Positions 36,301 through 51,300 of a stretch of 64,000 nt of DNA are shown in pieces. Under the pieces are notes generated by a model that saw nothing but the letters and a program-made list of their open reading frames with translations, did no database searches and had not been told where the DNA came from. How positions within the stretch are numbered: position 1 is the stretch's first letter; the number at the start of each line of letters is the position of its first letter. Origin of the DNA: Podarcis raffonei (taxonomy: Eukaryota; Chordata; Lepidosauria; Squamata; Lacertidae); assembly GCF_027172205.1 (NCBI RefSeq), contig NC_070612.1:30839183-30903182 (forward strand), given 5' to 3'. The position numbers were made by a program, and so were the translations under genes.

Positions 36301-39300
36301 TCCTAGAGGGGGAAATGAGAATAAGAGAAAATTGCACATGTATCTCACAATGAAAGGCTACTAGCATAAAACATTTCAACACCTTTTGAATGAAATCAGT
36401 ATTCTAAGAATAAGAGTTTTAGGCCTGCAGCCACAATTCTTCCATATAAATTATATGAATTGTTAATTTTCCGCAAGCTCTTACGAAGTATTTTTAAAAG
36501 GCAAACATACCCACATTCCAACATATTAAATAGTAGCAGCTTCATACCTGGCGTCCCTCAGGAATTGTAAATAAAAAACAAAAAATCAGTTCAGTTTTGA
36601 AATAAGTGGGGGAAATAGGTGCAGTTTTGAAAGGTTCAGTTCACCATCTTGATTCAAAATGGCATCTGCCCCCTGATCTCATGAACCTTTATGCAAATTT
36701 GGTTCTGATATCGTAAGAAGTGTCCAAGTCCATAGCAAACAAATAAACTACTTTCTGAAATGTGTAGCAGGAAATTTGATTTCTAATCACCTAAAAATAA
36801 TACCTGTGATTAAGGTATCCCCATATAAGGCTTTAAATTCATCGAATTTACTTCCATCCACAAGTCTAGCAATGACCTTAAGTAGAAAAACAAACAAGAC
36901 ACACATTATTTGTTCATTCTTCGTTACAACAGATAATATTTTTAAGATCACATTCTCTTTTGTATTAGATTGATATTAAATTCCAAGTAACTGGGCTTCA
37001 TTACTACCAGCTGAAGGAACACACTAGGCTGAACGTGTTTGAAATTGAAAGCCCGATTATTATAGAAAGTAGTTGTTATCATTGCCGTCATCAGTCACCT
37101 TCTTCACAATTGTCTCAAGGTGATGTACAATAAAAATAGCAAACAAAAAACAATTAAGCAGCAGGTACATTTAAAACAATACAAAATAGACAATCAGCAA
37201 TATTTCATATTTATACCTCTCTAACATCAAAATTTCTTTTAAGCTGCTCTCCAACTATCCCATAAAGTTCATCAGAAGGAAACAAAGGTTCTTCCGATGG
37301 TTCTATTGTCACCTGCAATAATTTAAAGGGGGGGGGGACACACAAATTAATCAAAACATTCATCAATATTTTCCTACAGGCTTCCAGAGTCTCCCTCTAT
37401 AACCAGCTCAGGCTCAAGTGTTTGCATCTGAGTAACAATTCATTCAGCATGACGGTTAAACTTATCCTGGATTCTTAGAACTTTTCTCTCTTCCTCGCAG
37501 CTCTTCCTAAGTTCCAGCAGTAATTTACACATTTCCAAAACAGCTTTACGGCTCAATTCTGACCTAAAATTTGTTTATTTGTTTTGTAATTATATATTTT
37601 ATCATTGTAACTCACCTTGGGACCCTATTATTTATTAAATTAGTATACCACCCTACACCCGCAGGTCTAAGGGTGGTTACAACAAAAAATCACAATATAA
37701 AAACACAAAATACATAATAAAAATGAAAACAAAAAAACACCAATAATCCCCCTTCCCCAATACATTTTAAAAGGGAATTGGATATAGGAAAAGGTGGGTA
37801 AGAAATCAAATTAAATAAAAGATAGAAAGAAAATTGAACCCTGGTTAAGGGACTGGGAATGGGGTATCATATATAGTACTTGGCACCCTATTTTTGCACA
37901 AGTCTGGCTGTGAAGAAGAAGAAGAAGAGGAGGAGGAGGAGCTTGGATTTGATATCCCGCTTTATCACTACCCGAAGGAGTCTCAAAGCGGCTAACATTC
38001 TCCTTTCCCTTCCTCCCCACAACAAGCACTCTGTGAGATGAGCGAAGCTGAGAGACTTCAGAAAAGTGTGACTGGCCCAAGGTCACCCAGCAGCTGCATG
38101 TGGAAGAGCGGAGATGTGAACCCAGTTCACCAGATTACAAGTCAACCGCTCTTAACCACTACACCACACTGGCTCTCCTCAGTCTGAGCCGCTAGGGAGC
38201 AAAAGAGGCACACTGGACTGTGCTGAGACTTAGCAGCTGGCCTTTGCAGAAATTAGCCTTAAAGCCCAATGGGTCACCCCTGGAGGAGGAGGACAGACGG
38301 GGGAGGGCACAGCAGGGCTCCCCTCCCAACTCCCTCTCCCTGAGACCAAAGGAGGCTTTTTCTTGCAGGTGTTTTCAGCTTCAGCCCTGCTTAAGTAGGT
38401 GATACTACCGTGCTCCTAAACTCACACTGAGCACCACAAACCGAGTTCAGGAACACCCGTGGTTTCACAACAATCACACATAACCCCGGAATAGGAAGGT
38501 TAGATGAATTTGTAAGTGACAGGATAGGATGGATAGTGTATGCTATCCTAAGTCCCATTACAAGTTAAATTGTAGGTCTGAAAAGGTAATAGTCTAATAT
38601 CTAGTCAGGGCCAGCGCAGGCACAACTCTTCACTTTCTGAACTAAGTTTAATACATCATCAGACAAGGACAGACCTGCTTACTTCATCCCCCACCCGCTC
38701 CCCCCATATGAACTCCCCATTAACCTTGGTGCATTGAATGATATATCTGTACCTACATAAAAGCCATGGTTGAAGTTCACTTTGAGTAGACCTATTAAAA
38801 TTAATGGACTTCACTTCTTCATGTGCATTAATTTCAATGGCTCTACTAAGTATCACATCGTTGAATACCACCCCTTATGTCAAAATCTGGCCTAATGTAA
38901 ACTTGGCTAGTGACCGTACTGATAACACACTGCTCCAGGGATAGTGTTAACAAGGGAGGATGAGTAGAATCCAAATGGGAGAAGGGAGGGAACACATGAG
39001 CTTGCACTCTCAATCTAACCATGATTAAGAAACCAGCTGTCTTATGTTTGCAATAGGCCACAGTGCAAATGGAAACTTTAAATGCACAGCACTGCTACCA
39101 AAGCCACATTCTAAGTATTCTATTTCATACATCGCTTCAAAGGAAAGTGAGTGAACAAAACATACTCACTTCTACTTTCTTCTGGTAATTCAAACTTCTC
39201 ACCACTTTCCTTGCTAAATGGAGTGCATGGTTATCATCCAAAGCATAGTGATCAGTTACACCAGATTTTCTGCAGATTTAAAATACAAGACCATGGCATG

Positions 39301-42300
39301 TTATTAAGCAATATACAGTGGTGCCCCGCAAGACGAATGCCTCGCAAAACGAAAAACACGCAAGACGAAAGGGTTTTTCGGTTTTTGCGTCGCTTCGCTA
39401 GACGATTTTCCCTATGGGCTTGCTTCGCAAGACAAAACGTCTTGCGAGTTCGTTTCCTTTGTTCCTTTGTTTCCTTGTTTTCTTAAAGCCGCTAAGCCGT
39501 TAATAGCCACTAAGCCGTTAATAGCCGCTAAGCCGCCAATAGCCGTGCTTCGCAAGATGAAAAAACCGCAAGACGAAGAGACTCGCGGAACGGATTAATT
39601 TCATCTTGCGAGGCACCACTGTATTTTTATTTACTATTCAATGGTGAAATACTTTTGCGAGGGGGGCAGGGAATGACATGCCATAGAACCCAAACACAAA
39701 GGGAACTTGAGAAATAAAGGGCAAGCATTTAGTGGTAATATCCATTGATAGCAGAAGAGCCCGCCATTATTTAAAGCAAGGTGAATGCAACAACAGTTCA
39801 AAGCAACATAATTTATGGCACGTTCCATTAAAATGTACTGAAGGTGGAGGAGAGTGTTTTGTTTTACCTGCAGTGAAGATCAGCACCACCAAGATCTTCT
39901 GCTGATACCTCCTCCCCTGTCGCTGCTTTAACCTAAAATACAAAAACGAAGTCTCAGCACAGAAATTCATAGAACTATTTATATATTTAAAGCAATTTTA
40001 GCCCATAGCTGAAAAGGCTTCCAAAATAGCTTCCAAAGATAAGCAGCAATGCAATTATGTTTTTTTTTTTAAAGTTAACTACAATAACCTTTGAAATTTT
40101 CAGGCTTTGGACCCTGCCTCTTTCTTCCCCCAACTCTCATCCAAGAATCTCTTAAGTTCACTACTTTGGCCCATATAAACCAAGGTTTGAACCTAGTAAT
40201 AAACACTGGTCTACAAGGTTGGTTTGTGTTAACCTTGGCTCAGACGTACTGCTACATAATGCTAATGCTGGAGAGAAAAGAGAGGGAACTCAAGCTGGAA
40301 AGGGAAGATGGGATGGAGCACTTTGCACTATGCCCAGTAGACACAGCTGATTGAGCAGAGTATTATCTGATGCTAAGCAGAGCCTGCCTGCCTCAATTCT
40401 CCATTTCCATTCAACTTAGCAGCCTCAAAGCTACCTATTTTTTTAAAAAAAAACAAAAACATTTGTTTTTTAAAAGAAGATTTTACACTTAAAACGAATC
40501 AATAAGCTCTGAGTCTGTTCCATTTTTCTAAAGTGATATAATTAGTGCCGAAAATTCAAGCAGGAAATTAAGTAACAAATTAATTAGGGCTAAATGGCAG
40601 AGTTTCGTCATCCAAAGGTTCCTATTGATTTTCTGTGTCTGCTTCTGCTGATTACTTTTGTACCAGAACACTATTCCTAACCCAGGAAAACACTTCCCAC
40701 GCTGAAGCCATTATCCCTGCAAGCTAAGCAATGAAATGTGCATGTTTCAGCTTTGACACCGCATCATCGTGGTATGTAAAAGAAATCTAGGTAGTGGCTA
40801 CCACTTTTTATTGAAATATATTTCAACAACTACAAATTTCCAAACTTCTAAAAGTTCCGTATCATGTTACCCCTTTAATGTGTTAGCTATGTTTTTAATT
40901 AAGGACTGACGAAATATTGGAAAATGGATGTTTATAATTAAAAAGCAGAATTGGATATAGTTAAGGAAATAATAGTTTACATCACATTGAAAAGGATACA
41001 GGAAGGAAAGTGGCTGGATGATAGAACACATATTATCTCAGACATTTTCCTCAACTATCTGGGATACAGCTAGGGCAGATATTGATTTTGGTGTGACCCC
41101 ATTTCTTCATAGAAGCCTGTGACACAGTTATATGTTATAACAAAAGCAGGAAATCCTACAAAATCCGTTCCAACCTATGCACTCACCAATGGAGGACCTC
41201 CCAAAAAAATAGTCCCTTGCTTGCCAACTATTATACTTTCATCAGCCATTGCAGGGACATAGGCTCCTCCTGCTGTACATGAACCCATAACCACGGCTAT
41301 CTGAGAAAACAAACAGAAAACACAGCGTTCAACAGAAACATACTCACCTACGGGCAACTTCATTTCCTTGTAGTCTTGCAACCTAACATGCAGCAACTGG
41401 CTCATATTTATTTACATCTAGACTAAGTTTGTAAGCTGATCAGAAGAGGAATAATTCTCTTTAGTTCTGCCAATTGGATCTATAAATTATGCAAGCTGCT
41501 GTGTAAGGTTACCAGGTGCAAAGGAGAAGCACGTCACTTTAAAGTCTGGAATGCATCAACAGTGTGCATCAATGAACCTTTCTTAGTTGGTACAGCTCCC
41601 CATAGTTCTTTGGACTGAAAGGGACCACTGCAGCACCAGCAGGGCAGGGACCACTGCTGCACTCTGAATGCTGTCTTGCTGCCTCTGAACATTTAAAAGT
41701 GATCAGCACAATCTCCTGTATTACAGAAAAAAAATATTATTCATCTCTTTCTAAAACCAGGCTAGAAAACCTTTTTTATATGGAAGGTCATATAAAACCC
41801 ATTTGGGGGCCACAGGAGATATTGGGTGGAGCCAGAGCTGTTAGGGGGCAGAGCTACCCATATTTCTCTGCTATCTTCTTTTTCTCTCTCTCTTTTACCC
41901 TGCACCTGTTGGACAGATGGAGCTTCAAGTGCTTGTAGGCACAAAGACCAGCCTCTGCCCTCCACCTCCAACTGCTCAGCAAGCAGAGAAAGCAACCTTG
42001 GGAAGTGGTGTCCAACACTCCCCTCCAAGGGGTTTTTCCAGGCAGCGTTTTATAGAACGGTAATATTAACCCTTCCCAGAGTCACTCTTTCTTTAAAGAT
42101 TCATTCCTGCAATGTAAGAGAGGAATATTGTCCCAACTGGTGCACTCAGATAGGAAGCACAAAGCATGACATTTTCACCAAATTAGTATTACCATAAAAG
42201 CAAAAAAGAGCTTGAGAAAGCAAGCAAGAGAAATGAAAGGATGTAACCTTCCGCCCTTGCTGTCTCAGTGGGCATTTATTGAAAGGAAATGCACTATGCA

Positions 42301-45300
42301 AAATCGAGGGTAAATTAGGCATCATCATTGACTAAAAAGGCCCCCTTTATGTCCATTATGAACACTGAAGGCACAGGACAAAGTGTTACAGGCAACTATT
42401 CAAATCATTAAGACGTTTATGAGGGATTTTTTTTTTCTTAGTTTGAGAAAAAGGCAGGATTATATTTCTTTCAAAACAGAAATCTAATTCCACAAGAACA
42501 ACTTAGGGTACATATAGGTAACAGAGCTGGAGGGTGGGGGCAGCAATTACATCGATTTTGTGATATTATCTGAAACCCAATCATTAAATTACATGCCTCT
42601 AGGACTATGACATAGTTTGATGAAATTATTTTCTTGTGGCTGTAAAGGCCTCGTTTCTTATATATAACACAATAATCAGCAACCAAATGAGGGCCTTGAT
42701 TGGTTTGAAAAATGGTTTGGGAAACAGATGTGATGGGCCTTGGTCTCAGCAAAATCTGCTTCTGCACATATTAGAAAATACTTTAAAAGTGGTATGCAGG
42801 TGGTAGTGGATACCCATATATCACCTACAGTCCAACAATGATGCTGGTGGTGATGTGATAGTAAGGGGACTTATTATCACAGCAGGGTTGCCTGGTAATA
42901 CAGGTATTTGGGGGACTCAGAAGTATCCAACATAATTTAGGCAGCCATGGATTTTACGCCCCAATTGTGTTTACTATCCATCTTTCGAGGCCTTGAATGT
43001 TGCTATAAAGACTAAAGATTTACTAACTATTCTTTTGGTAGCCACTTGGTTATCTATAGGTCAAACCTGGAAGGCCTTACAGAGACTATCCTGGACTTAA
43101 GGTATAAACATGTATGGTGATTGGCTATCACTGAGAAAATAACTCATAACCTAGTGATAAAAGGAACAGAAAAACTGGACAAATGTTGTGCAATATGGTC
43201 TCATTTATTCAATATACAAATTAAACTGGTCTTCAATACAAACTCTCCCAAGCATCTTTGTAGATATGACTATGCTGAACAGTACGGTTGAACTATATTC
43301 TTTCCTGGGAATGACTGTCTGTGATGGATAAAATAACTTTTGTGCTGTCTCCAGGATATTTATATGCTAGACATGTGAGTAATTTCTATGAATTAATAAA
43401 AATCATTTATTTTAAAGTATAACCTGATAGCTGTTATCCTGGTGGGTAGGGTTGCCATATTTAAAACAGAGAGAATCCAGTTTATCTGTCTATCTATTTA
43501 TTTATTTATTTAGAAAGGTTTGTCTGTTATCCCGGTGGGTCAGACAAATATATTTATCAATCGTCCAAGAAAAACACAAAGCCCCTAAATGTGTAAGGGG
43601 CATCTATTTACACACAGATTTACGTAATATTAATTTTACACTGGGGAAAACATCCTCTAGTTTATTAGATTCCCACTTTGAAAGAATTAAGACAGACAAG
43701 CCACTTGGCAGTGGGAGAGCAGTGAAAGAGGGAATCCAAAATACATAGAGCTAATCGGGGGGGGGGGTCATTGCACTCTGAAGAAGACTCGTCATCTTGC
43801 GGTCAGACAAACCTTTCTCTTTCCAGGCTCAAATACAAGGAAAACCCAGTTGGCCAGCTTGCAGAAACAGTCAACAGTGCATAGTACTAACTGGCTGGGA
43901 CCTGTGGTATCATGAATCCATCATCACCCTTCTGCCCAGCAAACTTTTGCAGCTTTAAAAAGAAAAAAAATGATTTCTCTCTCTCTAAAAAAGTTCCAAA
44001 TGAAGTCTTTTGAACTTTTTTTTTAAAAGGAGACAGTTTTCCTAAAGATTTGGAAGGAAGGACAAAGTGAACAACTAAATCAGTGTTCAAAGAGGCAAGT
44101 ACATATTTTGATTGCAGTGCAAAAGGTAAAAGAATGATGTGCAGAAGCGGGGAGGAGAAAGCCAATTCCTGTTTTGACGTACATCAGTACACACTCAAAG
44201 CTTTTCCAGTTAAATGGTGATGGAGTGGGGTAAAGCCATATAGGTCAAGTGCTAGCAAATTGCTTCCTGCTGTTGTGCCTCTGCTTCCAAGCATAAGATC
44301 AGATATGGTCAGAATAGTTTCTTTTAACAAGTTGTATAAAATAATTCTACCCACTGCTATGTGTTTTCAACAGCACATGAATAAAAGAAGAAGAAAAAAT
44401 GTCCCTTTGAAATACAACAAAGAAAAAGCAAAGAGGTCTGGGTTTAACAAAACAAACCTGAGACAGTTTTCTTGTCAACTCCAAATACACACAAGAGACA
44501 AACACTAATGTGATAAACAGAGAAAAGAAATTCATGAGTGTCCTAAATAGCAAGGATGACTTTTAATTGACATTTTCCATTGTAACTGAAAATTATTTAG
44601 TACTCAATTCCATATGATGCATGTCACTGTCTATATAGTCCCCTTTACAATCCAGCTTAATTATATTCCTGCTTTTATTCTCAAATAAAGTTACCTGTGG
44701 AATTCTTTGTGAAGACATGCGTGCTTGGTTATAGAAAATTCTACCAAAATGATCACGATCGGGAAACACTTCTGCCTGGCGTGGTAAGTTTGCACCTCCA
44801 GAGTCAACTAAGTTAAAATAAAGATTGAACATTGATAAACAACATATTTATCTAAACATTACTGGAAACCATTATTCCCTGTGAGGAGGACAATGAGAAA
44901 TCATAGATGTTTGAGGCAAGGAAAGGCATTTGCTTTCTTCCCCTGTTCAAAGTCCTTAATCAGCCACTGTCACTGCAAGCCAGAACCCTTATATGACAAT
45001 TGCTTGGATGAAGGGTTGTCCTTGCCTCCAGTCTACAGCCCTTTATCTAAGCAAGTGCCACCGAAGGGAAGAACAGGGTGGGCTCCAGCACCTGAAAACG
45101 GAAAAACAGGCAGCTTTACTCTGGACAACAGTTGCTTAAAGCCTAGCCTTTTTGGATGCTTAGATGAAGCATTAGAGACGTACAGCCTGATTTGCAATTT
45201 GATATTTGTGCTCGATACTTTGCTCCACTGTACTGCTCTGAATTGTTTAAACAGTATGTAATGTGTACAAAAAGTTTACCGTTTCCAAGAAGGACGCACA

Positions 45301-48300
45301 CACAAAGGCTTAATTTAAGCACCAAGTCTAAGCTTAGTTTGCACCCATTATAGATCATGGTACAAAAAACTGTGTGTGGTGTTCATGAAAGTTGTTAACT
45401 GCATCGGGCTCTCTTGTGAGAAAAGGTGGGATAAAAGAAAAATAAACAGACATACAACAGACAAACTACAGTTTAAAGCTACTAGTGTACATTTGTTTTC
45501 TGTCTTCAGCCTGCAGCTTCAGAAATTCATTCCCATCATCCATGGTGTTTGATGAACATAACTATGGTTGCCAAATCAGACATAATGCCAAACACTTGTT
45601 AGAGCAAACCTTGATTTCCAAACCCACTTCAAACCAGAGTTTCCTATTCAGATTTGCCAGCTGATGTTTTGTCAATTCTTACACCAAGCCAAACCATAAC
45701 TGTGCTTCCTTAACCACATTTTGGTGAGTAAAAGAACTATGGCTCCACAGCCCAACCCCTAGAAGGGTAAAAAAAAATAATTGTCATTGACAGCCCTCTT
45801 AAAAATATAGCCTGCCTCCAACCTTAGCATATCAATTAATAATAGTGTTTGCAATAGAACTTACCTAAATATAGACAAGGGAGATTATTCTGCATTGCGA
45901 TTTCTTGAGCACGCAGGTGCTTCTTTACAGTGATTGGATAGTATGTTCCACCTTTGACAGTTGCATCATTTGCAATAATCAAGCACTCCACTCTGAAACA
46001 CAAATGATTTTCAGCAACTAAATCTTTCCCAGTTGAGCAAGAGAATTGCTGGCATTAATCCTAACAAGACTGAAATCCTCCAAACTTTCATCCAAATAAA
46101 CACACTTAGGTATGCAATGCCAATCATATCTGATAAAAGGTTTCCATCAGTCCTGTATCATGACAGAGAGTGTTACACAAACATCTATTACACTTAAACT
46201 GAAGTTGACATTGCTGCATCTGATGTGCTGCTAATGAATCTTCAGAAACAGCTCTTAATACACACAGTAACACAGTAATTCTGGAAAATAAAAAGAACTA
46301 TGAATTGTGATCTCTTGAGATTGTTTTCTGACATTTTGTTTTTTGCAAGCTGTCAGAAAGCCAGAGTTGCAACCCACAAAAAGCACAGATAGTAACAGTT
46401 CTCACCCTGACACCCGTCCAATGCCTGTAATGATGCCACCTGCTGGTACCTCTTCATCGCCATACAGCTGGTAACCTGCAAACTGGGAGAACTCCAGGAA
46501 CGGAGACCTGGGAAAAGATTTTTTAGAAATCTCAGGCACATAAGTGATATGAAGCATTTTAGCTAGGTAACTTTTCAAGCTCATAGATTGGCTCCAAAAA
46601 CATATTTTAATTACACGTATTACTTATTTGGAATTTTTATTCCACCTTTCCATTCTCACACAACATATAGTTTTATATTTTGCAAAATTTTGAGTTATCA
46701 CAGAAAAGTGGTATCTGCTTATGATACCATGAATTGGGTCAGATAATTTTCATGGAAGCTGTTAGAGGAGCAAACAATTTGCCAGGTTAGGAAAAAAAAC
46801 TGAAGCTGAGACATAAATTCTATAGCAATGGTAGGCAATGTGGTACCATGCAGATTTTACTGGACTACATATCCCATCAGCCCAAACCAACATAACCAAT
46901 GGTCAAGGATGATGGGAGTTGTAGTCCAACAGTATCTGGAGGCACCAAACTGCCTACCCCTGCATATAAAAACTCATGCCAGAAATAAGTTCATTCTTTA
47001 AATTTTCACAGGGCTCCCTGAAAAACTGGCCATATTTTGTCATTATAATTTTTAGAAAATTAAAATAAGCATATTGTTAACAAGCCTGGTGTTAATAGGT
47101 AGGGAGTTCCAAAGTTTGAGTGCTGCCACATTAAGATAAATTTCTTACAACAGTAGAATGAGTATTATGTAGCACCTGTAACAGTGCCAGTTCTGCAGAC
47201 TGAAGCTGTCAAGTGGGTATATATGGGGCAAGGCCACAAGTAAAGCTCCATCCTGGACCCAGGTGGCTATGGGCCATGTAAATTAATATAAGAACTCTGA
47301 ACTGAGTCCAGTAGTGGATGAGAAGGCAGCACAAGGTTTTTGAGCACTGGAGTCATATCCTGGCAATTGTCTGCCAGCATCAATATTCTAAGCTGCAGCA
47401 TTTTGCACTAGCTGGAACAGGCATAGGCAAACTCTGGCCCTCCAGATGTTTGGGACTACAATTCCCATCATCCCTAGCTAACAGGACCAGTGGTCAGGAA
47501 TGATGGGAATTGTAGTCCCAAACATCTGGAGGGCCGGAGTTTGCCTATGCCTGAGCTGGATCCTCCAGACTGGGCTGAAGGGTAACTCCCTATAGAGCAG
47601 ATTGCAGTAACTGAGTCTTGCAGTTACCAATGCGTGAATCACTGTGGCTAGATTATCCCTGCTCAAGGACAGATGTAGTGAACATACCAACAATAGCTGG
47701 TAAAAGGCACTCCTAGCCACTGAGGCCACTTGAGCCGCCGGAGACAAAGACGATTCCAGGAGCAACCCTGAACTCCAAGTACCTGTTCTTTCAGAGGAAG
47801 TGCAACCCCATCCAGAACAAACCAACAGCTATTCTTGCAGACACAGGAGCCACCAATGCACAGTGCCTCCATTTCCCCAGAGCTCAGGCTCAGTTTACTT
47901 GCTTTTAAATGTTGATAAATTCATATAATATTATTGTGCTATCTGCAGCAGGCATTGTAACCCTCCAACGGTGTGACTTTACCCCCGAAGGCACACTCTT
48001 CCATTGTCTCCCAAGACCGACAGATGCTAACAAGAACAACAATCATGATAGTACTGACTTCACAGCTGGTTACCAAGCACAGACATAATTTATAGACCCT
48101 GCTTAATGATGGCTACCAAAACAACGTAAGTACACAATATTTGTCTTTCCAAATGACTAAATACTAATATAATCTGAAATGGTTTACCATGACGTTAAAA
48201 TCTTGGAAACAAAGCAATCTGCTAACTTAAACATCCTGTACATTAAAATATTAATAATGAAGAAAGAAGTACCCACCCAGGATCTATGAGTCTGTCAATT

Positions 48301-51300
48301 CTTTCTCTAGGTAACAATTTTCCTCTTGATGTGTGAAGCTTCCGTGCCTTCTCTCCACCACCTGTCATGCAAGATCTTTTATTATTCCTTGTGGATGGAG
48401 CTGAACAAATAGCTCACTCCCTTTAGCAATAATCAATACTATTTTATAATCAAAGACATTAATAAAAGATGCATTATTTTCATAAACTTCTGTTACTTGT
48501 ATTTGTAATATATTACACCGATGCTAAACAACTGTTAAATGATACTATTTCTGTCTTTTTCTATTAAGTCCTAAAGCAATGACATTTTATCATGGTAAAG
48601 GTAAAGGGACCCCTGACCATTAGGTCCAGTCGTGGCCGACTCTGGGGTTGCGGCGCTCATCTTGCTTTATTGGCCGAGGGAGCCGGCGTACAGCTTCCGG
48701 GTAATGGCCAGCATGACTAAGCTGCTTCTGGCAAACCAGAGCAGTGCACGGAAATGCTGTTTACCTTCACGCTGGAGCAGTACCTATTTATCTCCTTGCA
48801 CTTTGATGTGCTTTCGAACTCCTAGGTTGGCAGGAGCAAGGACAGAGCAACGGGAGCTCACCCCGTCACGGGGATTCGAACCGCCGACCTTCTGATACTG
48901 AACGCCAAATACAACCAGTTTCCAATTATACGATGCTCTAATAGGAGAAAAACAGGACATACCAAACCTGATTTTTTCAGATTGCTGTTGGAGTTCTGTT
49001 ACTAATGCCTTCATCCGTTCATAGTTTTCCTGGTGGAGAATGTTTCAATAGGTTAACTTATGAAAATGTTTAACCAGAGACAATAAATCCCACCCCCTTT
49101 TCTTCACTATTGAACAATTATGTTTATAAACCACTTTTCTAAAACATGTTGTTAAAGCTAGTTAAAGGCTTATTAAATACATTTCAATTGATCCATTGTT
49201 TTAACCATATTTTCTTTTCTTTTTTTAAAAAAGATATTTATTGAGATTTTCCACCTTAATACATTAAAAAATCAAAAAAGAAAAAAGAAAAAAGTTAAAA
49301 ACACATAAAGTTTACAATCCGCATTTTCAATAACATATTTCCCTGACTTCCCCACACCTCCCCTTATTATATTCCAATTCAAATTGTTAGTTCAACAAGT
49401 TCTTATCCCCAATTTTTGACCTTTTTATATTTAATTCATTTTAGAAAAACCAATTTTAACTTATAAACATCAATATTTGTACATCAGTGCTCATTCTTAA
49501 AACTTTTTTCTAAAGTCGACCCAAATTCCCTTCCACGAATTCCCCAATTTTCATACTAATAACAAAACAAAATTAAAAAAACAGATTATAATTGTACACC
49601 CTTTGGATTCCCAAACCCCACCCCCCCTTTCCCGGTTTCGATCCCCAACAAATGTCCATCAGTCTTAGTCTACTATCAGCCTGGAGACCTCACGTCCGAG
49701 GCTCTTAATTCTCTCTCAATTCCTCTCTGCCGGTTTTTTTGGTAGTCCTTAGTATTAAACACCAGATCTCGGAGAAGCTCTGTCCCAGTAGGGTCCATGT
49801 TTCTTCCAGCCAGACCTCCATACTTAAAAGTGGAGCCCGAATCTTGTTTCTTACTCCTTTTAAGTCCAAATGTTCCGAAAGCTCCAACTTCCACCTTAAT
49901 CAAATTTGTAATCCATAGGTCTTCAGATCTCCACATAAGGAGATCTCTCAATTCTTCAATCTCCAATTCAGACCAGATTTTCATCATCCAGTACTTATTT
50001 TCCTTTGTAACCATCATGTCAGGCCTCTGGCTCTCCTTTGTCATCTGCAACATTACATCTCCTCCTTCCTTTTCCTCAGAAACAACATATATCTCTTTCT
50101 CCACACTCTCAAATCTCTCAAGTTTCTCTTCTTGTCCAGCTGCATGAACTTCCTGTGTCAAATCCTTATCAAATTCAATGAATTTGTTTACTGTTAAGTC
50201 CAGAGTTGCAACATTGGTAGCCAAAACATCAATTTGGCCTTGTAACTTTCCCAAGAGAAGAAAAACTCTGTCCAATTTAGCTTGAATTTTTCCTCCTTCA
50301 GCCGTTCTTGTAATGTCCCAAAACCCCCTCTAGAGGGATTTTGGTTACTTAATCTTCCTTCCAGTTCAAATCCAAAAATCAAGTTAGTTTGTATCAGTTC
50401 TTCCTTGTTTTCAACAAAATATAACCAAATTGTAACAAATATATTCAGCAGAGACAGCAGAAACAAAGTTCTCTTTTTCCTTCTTGACAGCTAATTTGAC
50501 AGCTGTCAAACTCTTCTATATCTCCTCAACAGGCTCTCTCGCGGATCACTCCCGGGTCGGGGGGGTGGCACTTCAGCTCTCAAAATTAACTCTTATCCTC
50601 CAGTAAAATTACTTATACTGCCAAATCGTGAAATTAATGTCTTTTACCCAATAAAGAAGAAGTTCTCTCGACCTTAGTTAACTAGTCCTTGCTTTAAATT
50701 ATTTACAAGACGGGGAGACGGACTTCCTGTTTGCGCCTTCCCCGATCGTGCCTAATTCAAAAAAAAATTTTCTTTGCAAATCCAATTTCCGTACTACTCA
50801 CGGGTTGTTGCTTTTAAAGTCCAATTGTTCACAAGAAGAAGTCAGCGCTCTCCAACCATGGCATGCGGCTTCACTCCGCAGGAGAAGCAGTCGACTCTCA
50901 GCACCGCGCCGCTCGCCCTGTCCCCCGTTCCGAAGCCTTTAAAAAGGCTCCTTCGCGGGTCGGGGGGCGCAAATGGTGCCCGCCGAGTCACCAGGTTCAC
51001 AGGCTTCAGCGCCTGTGATTTCTGAGGGTCCCCGCGTCACCGCAGCGGCAAGACCCAAATCCTGCGGAGCTGATTCCCTCCGGAGCTCGGAGGGAATCCG
51101 CCATTAGTCGATGGCGCTAACCCGTATTTTCTTTATACTTGTTTCTCTTTTGTGTATTTATCCCAGAGTTTCAGAAGTTCACACACACCAAATACCACTG
51201 TCGATTACTGTGCATTAAAGCCATCTTCAAAGGCTCTCCTCTGAGTAGCAACCAAAAAGAAAGTCTTCTCAGAGGGGGATTCACCTAGTGCCAAACCATT

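Noticed and set aside
39488-39541. CRISPR-like spaced repeats
   Set aside because: Three 18-bp tandem units without spacers, inside a MITE of a vertebrate genome.
41175-41405. Continuous 76-codon frame extending past MCCC2 exon 7 on both sides
   Set aside because: Only 41187-41300 is exon; good splice sites bound it and the flanking residues do not match the family.
49676-50275. 199-codon minus-strand frame as an MCCC2 alternative exon
   Set aside because: Lies inside a retroposon with its own poly(A) tail; no splice continuity with MCCC2 phases.
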